DNA from: CAZVWJ01 sp964631325
GTDB lineage: Bacteria; T1Sed10-126
Length of the DNA stretch: 64,000 bases
Assembly (NCBI GenBank): GCA_964631325.1
Contig: CAZVWJ010000001.1
Span: forward strand, 90,082-154,081
Direction of reading: 5' to 3'
The position numbers and the translations under genes are program-made. Below are positions 22,630-30,665 of the stretch, one piece after another; within the stretch, counting starts at the first letter, position 1, and each line of letters opens with the position of its first letter. The notes beneath the pieces were generated by a model. The model was given only the letters and a program-made list of their open reading frames with translations. It had not been told where the DNA came from and did not search any database.

Positions 22630-22869
22630 TTAAGCCGAAATGGCATTCAGTATAAAGTTATTCACGTCTTTCTCCACCCTCTGAATAATGAACGTTTCCG
22701 GTTCGTAACCTTTTTCGCGGGCCCATTTCCAGGCATCTTCTTCCGAATCAAAAAATTCCTTAAACTCCCGCTCACGGACAATAACATACTCCCCATGGTG
22801 ATTTTCCATCAAGTGATCCAAATTGTCTTCAAAATACTCAAAATCCGCTTCCGTATTGAAATCAGACAT
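22630..22869 (-). CDS. DUF5678-like small protein, upstream of the retropepsin gene
   Basis: 79 residues from ATG 22867-22869, chosen because GGTGGG lies just upstream and longer frames have no ribosome-binding site. The core NHHGEYVIVREREFKEFFDSEEDAWKWAREKGYEPETFIIQRV has the strand-strand-helix-strand pattern of DUF5678: 'Y-V/I-x-E, F-x-S-E-E-x-A, G-x-x-P-x-x-x-x-x-R-V'. Often found beside retropepsin-like genes; the function of the pair is not established to my knowledge. Confidence 0.7.
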   Translation of the reverse strand: MSDFNTEADFEYFEDNLDHLMENHHGEYVIVREREFKEFFDSEEDAWKWAREKGYEPETFIIQRVEKDVNNFILNAISA

Positions 22870-23426
22870 AATAGCCCACCTAACCAATAAAAATGAGGTG
22901 AAGCACCTCCTACTACTATTGTTGATAGTATAGTATCGAATTCCTCCGATATCAATGCGTTCTGAGCCTCCATCCATAAATAATCGAGAAAAATGATAGA
23001 ATTTCCCACCGGAAAGACATGGGATTTAGGATACTTGCCGGCGATACTCTTATTGATGACACAGAAATTAGCCTGGACATAAAATAATGGCCGAAGGAAC
23101 CGGAAAGTTATGTATCAATCGATGACTCAGCGATTAACCGGCGCCTGCATCAACAGATTGATAAAAAATAAATTGCGAAAGATGGATCTTACGAGGACTT
23201 TACGAAAGCAATAATAAACATCACGTCCTGATTCGCATCAGAGTGATAACAGTCCTCAACAAACAACCCCGGCGGATAAACCATAATACGTATAACTATC
23301 CTTTATTCTTTGAATCTTTCAACCTCCGAGGATTGTTGGCACTTACCAAACTGAAAAAATTCACCTAATTAATTTAAACTTCCTCATCATTCTAATAATG
23401 TAACCTCGGGGCTTTTAGTCACCCAT

Positions 23427-23579
23427 CTATGAGCTCATAATATTTGATAAGTTAAAATAAAACACTGTCAGGTCGTTGTCGTCGTGGAAGTTACAGGTCA
23501 GCTCCATTGCGGGCATACCAAGTTTTCGTAGCTTGCGTTTTAATTCTAAAACGTAGCGTTCTTTGTCGGTGGCGACCAT
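23427..23579 (-). CDS. Small unidentified reading frame
   Basis: 50 residues (MVATDKERYVLELKRKLRKLGMPAMELTCNFHDDNDLTVFYFNLSNIMSS). Composition is protein-like, with a basic helix then two strand-like pieces, but the ribosome-binding site is weak and the surrounding DNA is decayed. Could be the end of a lost gene. Low confidence. Confidence 0.3.
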   Translation of the reverse strand: MVATDKERYVLELKRKLRKLGMPAMELTCNFHDDNDLTVFYFNLSNIMSS

Positions 23580-23649
23580 CAGTTATCAGACTCCAGAGTT
23601 ATTTATTAACCTCACCTGCATTATATCTCTGCTGTAGACGCTTTTCAAA

Positions 23650-23920
23650 ACATGTGTCAGGGGTCGAAGAGTTGGGGCGCTGGGAGGAGGTAAAAGAGAA
23701 GGAAGAGTTGTTTGAAGTCCTTACGACTAGTTGTATGGAGCGTCAGATGCTGGAGATAAACAAGCAATTTGAAAACGGCGGGGGTTGGACACCGGAAGGT
23801 GCCGAAGCTTTACTGAGACATCTTCAGCTATGGTTATTTGAACCAGAAAAATGGCTACAACAAGTGTTATCAGATAATGGGATCGATTTGCCCGATTTAC
23901 TCTACAACTCCCTCATTTGA
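23650..23920 (+). pseudogene. Possible transposase C-terminal relic
   Basis: A frame encodes MLEINKQFENGGGWTPEGAEALLRHLQLWLFEPEKWLQQV near its end. The GxxWTPEGAEALLxLR-type segment resembles the C-terminal part of ISKra4-like transposases. The upstream part of the frame (Cys/Arg/Leu-rich) does not look coding. The remaining DNA from 22990 to 24120 shows nothing else I can name. Confidence 0.35.
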
Positions 23921-24122
23921 CATGCGACCGAATTTTAATATAAAACTCCGCCACACAAAAGCTTCATCCACTGCCGGATATGTTCAAGTTATTTTGGGGC
24001 TCAGGGTCTGTGGGTTGGGGCGTTGGGAGGGTAGAAGCAGGAGGTTAACAGCTAATGTGACCACTTTACAGTTCGAATTTTGGGAAACCCGGGAGAGAAA
24101 AAATTAACTATTGCTACAGCTT

Positions 24123-25388
24123 TTAAAAAGTTTGATCCGGCAAAACCTGAACTGTAATTGCCTCGACGTCCTTCCAGTTTTTTTGTTCGAGCCACTGCAG
24201 GAAACGATCCAGCCGGTAAGCGCTCTCGCCTTCGACCATTTCCAGCGCCTTGCCGAGATAACTGAATTCCGTTGCCGAAAATGACTCGGCCGAACTAACT
24301 GCAAGATAGACGTCGAAAGTTGTTTTGCCGGCTTCAATTAAGTTTGCCCGAAATATTTCACCCTCGTCCAATTTCTCCTGGTTCGGAACAAACTGTTGCT
24401 CTTTTAGTTCCGTGGCCCCTTTGAGGACACTAATCCGGCCGTCCGAGTAAATATTAAACAAGGCGTGGTAACCACCGGGATTTTTACTTTTTACCCGGAA
24501 ATAAAACTTATCACCCTGGTGGAGACGGTTGTGACCACGAGATAGTTTTTCGGGCATCAACTCCACGGACAACGATTCATTTTTATCGTGGGACCAGGCC
24601 AGCAGGCGGGCAAAATCGGGATTCTCCAGCGGTTGATTGACCGGACCGACCGAGATAATCCACTGCTCATTTGCCCGGCTCAAAGAGACCCGGAACGTCG
24701 ACTTCCCGGAGCCGTCCGAGGAATCAACCAGTCGATTCTCTACTGAGTCCATCAGGCTGCCATCTACAAGCGGCTCAGGTCCTTCCCATTTAATCGTGGC
24801 TGGTGGAGAGTCCTCCGGCAACTTACTTTTAAGCTTTGCGGCCAGGATCTGTTCAAGTGGGCGTCGGTCAACCTTGTAAGCTGAAAAGTAAGTTCCATTG
24901 ATCGCTTCTGTTTTGAGGTTATCGAAATTTTTGATTCTCCGCTCAGTGCTAATTTTGACCTGGCTCTGGAACTGTTCTTTAATCGTCTCTTCCTTCTCTT
25001 TAATGCTTTTAACCGACTGGCGTTGAACACTTTTAACTTTGACACCCAGTTGTCGGGCAATTCGGTTCAGAGCCTGGTTCATTGCCTCGTCCCGGGTGTT
25101 GCCTTTGCCGTAACCAATTTTAATAAGCTCAACATCCGAAACGTAGGTCCGTTCCTTATACCAGTTCGGGGGCGTTATTATTTGTGCCTGCTCAGTCTCG
25201 GAAGTCTGGTCCTCCACGGGCTCGGGTTTCTGGGTTTCCACAAATTCCTCCTTGTGTTCGCGTGTCGTTTCTTCCTCAGTTTCCGAAACGGTTGGCTGCT
25301 GTCCGGCACAGGACACCAGGAGCGGAATAACAAGAACAAGGGCAAGAAACCCAAGCAGATTTTTGTTAATTCGATTAAGTAATTTCAT
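24123..25388 (-). CDS. LPP20-type lipoprotein with DUF4384-like domain
   Basis: 421 residues from ATG 25386-25388 (GGTGAGG upstream; a GTG six codons earlier is less likely). Lipobox LVSC-A at residues about 24-28, so membrane-anchored after lipidation. An acidic linker follows. Residues about 85-190 resemble the LPP20 fold (VELIKIGYGKGNTRDEAMNQALNRIARQLGVKVKS and TYFSAYKVDRRPLEQ). Residues about 300-390 resemble DUF4384 (GDKFYFRVKSKNPGGYHALFNIYSDGRISVLKG). Both domains recur in envelope lipoproteins, and DUF4384 often accompanies caspase-like proteins. The gene follows the WD40-caspase lipoprotein gene after 71 bp, so the two products likely act together at the envelope. Confidence 0.8.
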   Translation of the reverse strand: MKLLNRINKNLLGFLALVLVIPLLVSCAGQQPTVSETEEETTREHKEEFVETQKPEPVEDQTSETEQAQIITPPNWYKERTYVSDVELIKIGYGKGNTRDEAMNQALNRIARQLGVKVKSVQRQSVKSIKEKEETIKEQFQSQVKISTERRIKNFDNLKTEAINGTYFSAYKVDRRPLEQILAAKLKSKLPEDSPPATIKWEGPEPLVDGSLMDSVENRLVDSSDGSGKSTFRVSLSRANEQWIISVGPVNQPLENPDFARLLAWSHDKNESLSVELMPEKLSRGHNRLHQGDKFYFRVKSKNPGGYHALFNIYSDGRISVLKGATELKEQQFVPNQEKLDEGEIFRANLIEAGKTTFDVYLAVSSAESFSATEFSYLGKALEMVEGESAYRLDRFLQWLEQKNWKDVEAITVQVLPDQTF

Positions 25389-25459
25389 AAAAAATGGCAA
25401 CCTCACCGTGAATCTGGGTTAATCAGAACTTAAAATAATAGCGTAAATAATTATCCAAG

Positions 25460-28063
25460 CTAAAAATCAATATTTTTATTCCCGTAGACCTGCGGGGTCT
25501 GGTTGTAGTTCGGCCCCTTGTTCCGGGAAACTTCGTTCACTTTTGACTTCACGTATTTGGTCAGCGTTTTGCCTGATTTACCTTTTAACAGTCCTTTCAT
25601 TACGAAGTAGCTAAACAGACGGTAACCACGTCTTTTATACGAATTTGAAAACTGACTACTGGTGCCGGCAGTAATAACAGTCATATTCTCGGGCACGGCC
25701 TGTTTCACGTTAGCATTACTCACCATTCGTCCGGCTGGCGCAACACCTTCGAAAACCATTTTCTCTTTGCCTGCTTGACCGGAAAAACAGGCGTCAACAA
25801 AAGCAATAACCCGTCCCGCACGAGAGTTGGCCAGTTGCTGGTAGAGGTTGGCAAGCCGAAAAGTTTCATACTGGTAATATCCCTGAACCGCATCCTGCGG
25901 CAAAAGATAAGCCCCCTTCCCCTGGCGAGCGGGAACCCCGTGGCCCGCATAGTAGAAATAAAGCTCATCGTTATTGTCCAAACGGTTCAAAAGTGTTGCC
26001 AGACGTCCCTGGAGTGACCCGGCCGTGGCCCCAGTATTCGTCATAATCAGCATATGGCTGCTATCGTTCGGAATTCCCAACCGCTTGTGGGCCACCCTGC
26101 GGAAGAATTTCGTGGAACGGTCCGCAAAAGGCACATTGGGGGCCGCGGAGTATTCCTCTATGCCTACCGCAAACAGGTATCTGTCCTGGCTGGTGGGCAC
26201 TTCCGGGGCCTGCTTCAATAACTCCGGCAGGTCATCCTGGTAGTCAGTTTCCTTCTTGTTTAACTGGCGTAGCTTTTGTTTCAACTGAGCTATTTTATGC
26301 TTTTTTTGTTCCTCACGCCTAGTCTTGCGAAGTTTCTTTTGGAGCTTTCGGACCTCGGGATCCTCGGACAACTCCAAGTTAACCTCCACTCTCTGGTCCG
26401 GGGCTAAGTTCTCCAGAACAACCTGCGTGGTGTAGGACTCAGGTTCGAAGTCTTCTTCGGTGGGCACTAGTTTATAGGTGGTATCCTCTATCGTAACCTG
26501 AGCTTTGTTCCATTGCAGTCCGGTTTCCGTGATTTCAAAGAAGACTTCGGGGGCGGCGTTTTTTAACTTGTTTTTGAACTGTTTGCCTGCCCCGGGATCG
26601 CCGATCTCCTTGCGCAGCACAAGTGACCTTGAGAAATTTTCAGCCCATTTCCGGTCAGAGACCAAGTCCATGTGAAATGTCCGGGTTTGAAGGTTGTATT
26701 TGACATTCGTTAGCTCTGGTTTTCCAAAGACCCTGAGGAATGTATTTCGAGTTAGGCGGGGGATTAATGCGGAAGCTTTTTTCCTGTATTTGGCAACGCT
26801 TTCCTTGTATCTCCCGCGTGCTTTTTTAACTCGCTCCTGGAACTCCGCCTCGGATTCGAATTCGTTGCGAGTCAATTCGGGCACCACCGGTTTATCCAAC
26901 TTTTGTTCCAGTAAATTTTGGACTCTCTGTTGGACCAGGTGGAAGCCGGGGATTCCCGGCGGCACACTCCACAGTTTTGCCATCTTATCATGGCTTGCGG
27001 TCAAGATTCTATTCCCAGTCTTGGAAAAAGCAACATCAACTACGTCGTTGGAATGCTCGAAGGTGTGAAGCAGCTTTCCACTGGAGGTACTCCACAACCT
27101 GGCCGTGTTGTCCGCACAAGCCGTGAGCACCCGATCCCCAGAAGGAGAAAAATCGATTTTTCTGACCCCGTTAGGATGTTCAAAGGTCCGCAGAAGTTGA
27201 CCGGTGGTGGTCTTGTAGAGTTTCGCCGCGTTAAATGAGCCCCCGACCATCACAAGATCTTTTTTCGGGGAGTAATCCACGGCCCCGACAATTTTTTTCG
27301 TATTGATTGTTCGTATATTTTTACCCGTGGAGGTTTGCCAGAGTTTTGCCTGGCCGGCTTTACTCCCAGTAATTAAGGTCTCGCCCGTGGGCGAGAAAGA
27401 GACGTCGAAGACCGCCCCTGAGTGTTTAAAAGTGCGGAGGTGCCGGCCGGTGGAAGCTTCCCATAGTTTCGCCGTATCGTCATAACCCCCCGTAACAACT
27501 TGTTTTCCGGACGGGGAAAAGGCCACGACCCAGACCCAGGAGGCATGTTTTAATGTATGGATCGGCTCGTTGGTGGAGCTGTTCCACAGTTTCGCCGTAT
27601 TGTCCCAACTCCCAGTCAGGAATCGGTCCCCGGCGGGAGAAATGGCAACGGATCTTACGGTCTTTGAATGTTCAAATGTTTGAAGTACCTCACCGGTGCT
27701 TGCCTTCCATAGCTTAGCCGTGCTATCAGCACCACCCGTGATTATTCGGTTCCCGGAAGCAGAAATGTCTGCTGACCAAATTTTATCCTCGTGCTGAAAG
27801 GTTCTGAGCTCATTGTAGGACCAGTTTCCCGGTGCGGGTCTGACTGTCTGAACCGACCAGTGAATAAGCGAGGCGGAGTCCGTGACCAACTCACCGCCGT
27901 CAGTCAATTTTGGTTCGGTATCGCTGGCCACTGGATTCGCGGGGGCGGATTGGTCTTGGCTGGAGGTAATTTTGGTTTTACCGGCGCAGCCAGTGAGCAG
28001 AAATAAAACCAGCAGGGAAGAAAGAACTAATTGGAATTTCCTCGTGGAAGGGCTTCGTTTCAT
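25460..28063 (-). CDS. Lipoprotein with WD40 propeller and C-terminal caspase-like (C14) protease domain
   Basis: 867 residues. Signal peptide with lipobox LTGC-A (about 23-27) implies a lipid-anchored envelope protein. From about 85 to 375 there are seven WD40 repeats with clear signatures (TAKLWKASTGE, TAKLWNSSTNE, TARLWSTSSGK and others), one full propeller. A middle region (about 380-620) has a basic coiled-coil part near its end. The caspase domain (about 635-865) has the His in YYAGHG (about 704) and the Cys in VDACFSG (about 757), so it should be an active Arg/Lys-type metacaspase-like enzyme. The WD40 part probably senses a partner. Export of such a protease is unusual; most bacterial WD40-caspases are cytoplasmic. 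Confidence 0.9.
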   Translation of the reverse strand: MKRSPSTRKFQLVLSSLLVLFLLTGCAGKTKITSSQDQSAPANPVASDTEPKLTDGGELVTDSASLIHWSVQTVRPAPGNWSYNELRTFQHEDKIWSADISASGNRIITGGADSTAKLWKASTGEVLQTFEHSKTVRSVAISPAGDRFLTGSWDNTAKLWNSSTNEPIHTLKHASWVWVVAFSPSGKQVVTGGYDDTAKLWEASTGRHLRTFKHSGAVFDVSFSPTGETLITGSKAGQAKLWQTSTGKNIRTINTKKIVGAVDYSPKKDLVMVGGSFNAAKLYKTTTGQLLRTFEHPNGVRKIDFSPSGDRVLTACADNTARLWSTSSGKLLHTFEHSNDVVDVAFSKTGNRILTASHDKMAKLWSVPPGIPGFHLVQQRVQNLLEQKLDKPVVPELTRNEFESEAEFQERVKKARGRYKESVAKYRKKASALIPRLTRNTFLRVFGKPELTNVKYNLQTRTFHMDLVSDRKWAENFSRSLVLRKEIGDPGAGKQFKNKLKNAAPEVFFEITETGLQWNKAQVTIEDTTYKLVPTEEDFEPESYTTQVVLENLAPDQRVEVNLELSEDPEVRKLQKKLRKTRREEQKKHKIAQLKQKLRQLNKKETDYQDDLPELLKQAPEVPTSQDRYLFAVGIEEYSAAPNVPFADRSTKFFRRVAHKRLGIPNDSSHMLIMTNTGATAGSLQGRLATLLNRLDNNDELYFYYAGHGVPARQGKGAYLLPQDAVQGYYQYETFRLANLYQQLANSRAGRVIAFVDACFSGQAGKEKMVFEGVAPAGRMVSNANVKQAVPENMTVITAGTSSQFSNSYKRRGYRLFSYFVMKGLLKGKSGKTLTKYVKSKVNEVSRNKGPNYNQTPQVYGNKNIDF

Positions 28064-28392
28064 AACGGTTCATCCTTTTCTGATTATCCGAATTATACTA
28101 TCCAGTTTTCTTTCACAAGTAGAGTCGGCAGACGGGCGCGGTTCGAACTAAGCCGTCGTTCCCCGCCCGCGCTCACCAAACAGGTCGTACGGATACGGAT
28201 TTCCCGCAACCAACTTTCCGTTGAATTTCAAATCGTCACTATCGTCAAATACGATAGTAATGTCTAAATCCAGCTTAATCATTTCAGAAACTATATTAGT
28301 TGAAATGGCCGGGGCCGTCAAGAAAATCCATTCCAAACCAGGCTTATACGGACGAGATGTTCTCCACTACAAGTTTTTGGTCGGGGCGAAGT
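28064..28392. other. Gap without a supported gene
   Basis: A possible 44-62 residue frame on the minus strand (28148-28336) has no ribosome-binding site. The stretch AACTATATTAGTTGAAATG near 28288 is similar to 35607-35640, upstream of an HD-GYP gene, so a short dispersed repeat is present. Nothing else seen apart from the WD40-caspase promoter region. Confidence 0.4.
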
Positions 28393-28761
28393 TTAATTTT
28401 CACTGAGCCAGCGGCCGTAAAAATAGGCGTTGACCGCGAGAACAACAATTCCCAGGACAATCTGGAGCGGTCGGGTCAATCCACCGGGATAGATAACGTT
28501 TATCAGGTGATGTTCAACAAATGAACCGTCGTATGCCGGGTAGTTAGCCTGAGTTAAGAACCATTTTTCCAGGGGCGTCAGGGGACAACTCCAGCCAAAG
28601 AAAGAAATCCCCGCGGCCCAACCGGCCATGGGGAGTTGCAGCCAGACGGAATGCTGCCAGCGGGTCAGAAGAACTCCGCCAAATACAGCGTAGACGATAA
28701 AAAGAAGATGCACCAGGAGCACCAAGCGAGCGCCGAGCACAAAGACGGTTTCCATAATCAC
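28393..28761 (-). CDS. DUF2784 family membrane protein
   Basis: 122 residues with three or four membrane segments. The family pattern is clear: LLVHLLFIVYAVFGGVLL, WLQLPMAGWAAGISFFGWSCPLTPLEKW, then FVEHHLINVIYPGGLTR, matching the 'GWxCPLTPLExW ... EHxLxxxxYPxGLTR' signature of DUF2784. An inner-membrane protein of unknown function. It begins 38 bp after the end of the methionine aminopeptidase gene and may be cotranscribed with it. Confidence 0.85.
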   Translation of the reverse strand: MIMETVFVLGARLVLLVHLLFIVYAVFGGVLLTRWQHSVWLQLPMAGWAAGISFFGWSCPLTPLEKWFLTQANYPAYDGSFVEHHLINVIYPGGLTRPLQIVLGIVVLAVNAYFYGRWLSEN

Positions 28762-28799
28762 AGACCTGCTGCTTCGACAAGATAGGTAAGGGACAGTTA

Positions 28800-29579
28800 T
28801 TACAAATAATCGCGTTCTTCGGTGCGGGCGGTGATGATTTCGGCGCGGTTCTTGCCGACCCGGATCGTGTGTTCAAAGTGGGCGCCGGACACCCTGTCGG
28901 CCGCTTGAATAGCTCCGTTTGCCCGCCGAATAGTTGTTCCACTTTCGGAGAGCATAAGCACCGGTTCAATAGTCAGATACATCCCACGAACAAGTTGATA
29001 GGATTCGTTCTGACCCGCTGTATTATGAACCTGGGGGGCCAGGTGCAGGGCGCGGCCGATGAAATGACCGGCCCAGTCGGTGACGTTTCCATATTCCCTT
29101 GATTCGGCCTCGATCGCCCGGCCAATGTCTTTCAGGGTATTGCCGGCGGTTGCCTGGAGAATCCCGGCGTACATCGCGGTTTTTGCCTGGTTTACCAGTT
29201 TTTCGCCGGTGGCTGAACCGGAATCCCCGACGATTAAAGTCAGCGCCGTGTCGGCGTAGTGGGTGGCGTATTTTACGCCGAGGTCAATGGAAACAAGGTC
29301 CCCCGTTTCCAGTTCGGTTGCGGGTTCCGGCGGGGAATGAAGCAGTTCCTCGTTAACCGAAACTGTGATTGCACGGGAGGAATCCTCGTGGTCGTGAAAG
29401 GCCGGCTGAGCGCCATGCTCGCGGATAAACTCGTCGGCCAGCCGGTTCAATTCCACAGTGTTTATCCCGGGGGTAACCAGGTCCCGCAGATATTCGAGAG
29501 TCGCCGCCGCAATCCGCCCCGCCTCTCGCATGGACTCATCAACAGGCGGTTCAAACTCATCCCAATGTGGTAAACTCAT
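28800..29579 (-). CDS. map: Methionine aminopeptidase, type I-like
   Basis: 259 residues, the length of bacterial MAPs. The pita-bread fold ligands are present: Asp in SIDLGVKY, Asp in HYADTALT, His in GHFIGRALHLAP, Glu in LTIEPVL, Glu in GAHFEHTIRV, and the substrate-pocket His in ITVSVNEELLHSPP. The usual GHGIGRxxHExP reads GHFIGRALHLAP, so one conserved Glu of the loop is Leu; the core ligands are intact and activity is expected. It removes initiator Met from nascent proteins. It lies 17 bp downstream of a MIF-like gene whose product needs Met removal to expose its catalytic Pro1. Confidence 0.9.
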   Translation of the reverse strand: MSLPHWDEFEPPVDESMREAGRIAAATLEYLRDLVTPGINTVELNRLADEFIREHGAQPAFHDHEDSSRAITVSVNEELLHSPPEPATELETGDLVSIDLGVKYATHYADTALTLIVGDSGSATGEKLVNQAKTAMYAGILQATAGNTLKDIGRAIEAESREYGNVTDWAGHFIGRALHLAPQVHNTAGQNESYQLVRGMYLTIEPVLMLSESGTTIRRANGAIQAADRVSGAHFEHTIRVGKNRAEIITARTEERDYL

Positions 29580-29596
29580 CGACCAATCAAATCAAT

Positions 29597-29935
29597 TTAA
29601 AAAGTCCCGCCGTCCCAGCCCCACATAGCACCGGGTGAATCAGCAAAATCGATGTACACTCTAGCCTGGTCAATCCCGAGTTCCGTTTCCATAAAACTAC
29701 AGATAAAGTCGGAAAGATCAGCGGTCATTGATTCATCCAGCCCGATGCTTTTCAACTCGACAAAAGCAGTCTTCTCGGTAGTGCCTCCAAAGGTCATCGC
29801 CAGCTCCGGCTGGAGGGCGGTCATAACGTAGGACTCAGGTTTTCCCAGTTTATCCGCCAGTTCGGCAGATAATTTCTTCAAAAATTCCTCCTCCCCTTCA
29901 ACTCCCCGATTGGTCTGCACTTTAACAAAAGGCAT
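29597..29935 (-). CDS. MIF-like tautomerase
   Basis: 112 residues from ATG 29933-29935, which gives MPFVKVQTN and places Pro directly after the Met, as required in the tautomerase superfamily; GGGAG lies 8 bp upstream. The sequence follows macrophage migration inhibitory factor closely: GKPESYVMTALQPELAMTFGGTTEKTAFVELKSIG and RVYIDFADSPGAMWGWDGGTF. Length matches the MIF subgroup (about 115). The N-terminal Pro is the catalytic base for keto-enol tautomerisation of phenylpyruvate-like compounds. Bacterial MIF homologues are sporadic; the physiological role is unknown. It is the first gene of a small operon with map and DUF2784. Confidence 0.88.
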   Translation of the reverse strand: MPFVKVQTNRGVEGEEEFLKKLSAELADKLGKPESYVMTALQPELAMTFGGTTEKTAFVELKSIGLDESMTADLSDFICSFMETELGIDQARVYIDFADSPGAMWGWDGGTF

Positions 29936-29966
29936 TAAAATCACTCCCTGTAAATTTATTGTAGAC

Positions 29967-30120
29967 TAATTACACGCTCTCCGAAAAGGGTCTAAAATCT
30001 CCTCCCCCTTGATGGGGGAGGATTAAGGTGGGGGTGAAGAGGCCTCGTAGAGACCGAACCACGCCCTTGACCTTTTTCCCCCTCACCCTGACCCTCTCCC
30101 ACCAAGGGAAAGGGAACTAT
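29967..30120. repeat. 124-bp dispersed repeat plus palindromic tail, copy 1
   Basis: 29967-30090 is identical to 39781-39904 as far as I can read. It includes the hairpin CCTCCCCCTTGATGGGGGAGG and is followed by CTCTCCCACCAAGGGAAAGGG. Typical of mobile palindromic intergenic repeats. The rest of 29945-30445 has no gene. Confidence 0.75.
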
Positions 30121-30445
30121 TCGGTGGCAGTCTCATTAAATCTAAACTAATTGTCGGACAACAGTAATGGCGCGTTAGAAAATTCTAACTCCTGCGTAAA
30201 TTTTGGTTTCTCCTTTCAAACTTTAAAACTCCGTCCCTTATTGAAAGAAGAAGGTTTCAAATCCTTATAATCATATCAAAGTTTTTTAAAGAGGCGAAAT
30301 ATCCGACTGATGAACGTGAATTATTGTATTCTCCGAACAGCTAAAATTTCAAGGTTAACCAAGGATTAACAAAAGCCTACCGGACTATTCGTGATAGTTT
30401 CTCTTCTCGTGAATTAAGCAGACTAAATTGAAGGTTAATTTCACA

Positions 30446-30472
30446 TAAAAATTCATCACCGGATGCCGATAA
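30446..30472 (+). promoter_or_regulatory. Sigma-28 (FliA) promoter of flagellin
   Basis: TAAAAATT, exactly 11 bases, then GCCGATAA: a near-perfect match to the flagellar sigma-28 consensus TAAAGTTT-N11-GCCGATAA. Transcription would start near 30480, giving a leader of about 185 nt before the flagellin ATG. The leader has several GGA triplets (ACAAGGAGG, CCGGAGGAAG, AAAAGGAG), possible CsrA sites as in other hag leaders. Confidence 0.85.
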
Positions 30473-30665
30473 TAATAAAGATAGAAATCTATCAAGGATG
30501 ACTAGCTCAATTCGGACAAGGAGGTTCGAACGGGCAAAATTATTAGACCCGGAGGAAGTATTTCTTCTTTTCAATGAACTGATCTTATAGATCATATTTT
30601 CTTGCCCCTGCGGTTATTTCCCCCTTCCCTTCTTGTTCGAGGTTCAAAAGGAGTAATTCACACCA

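Noticed and set aside
28148..28336. 62-residue minus-strand frame
   Set aside because: No ribosome-binding site, and its upstream part overlaps a short dispersed repeat shared with about 35607-35640.
30377..30595. 72-residue minus-strand frame upstream of flagellin
   Set aside because: It lies opposite the sigma-28 promoter and leader of flagellin and has no ribosome-binding site or recognisable sequence.
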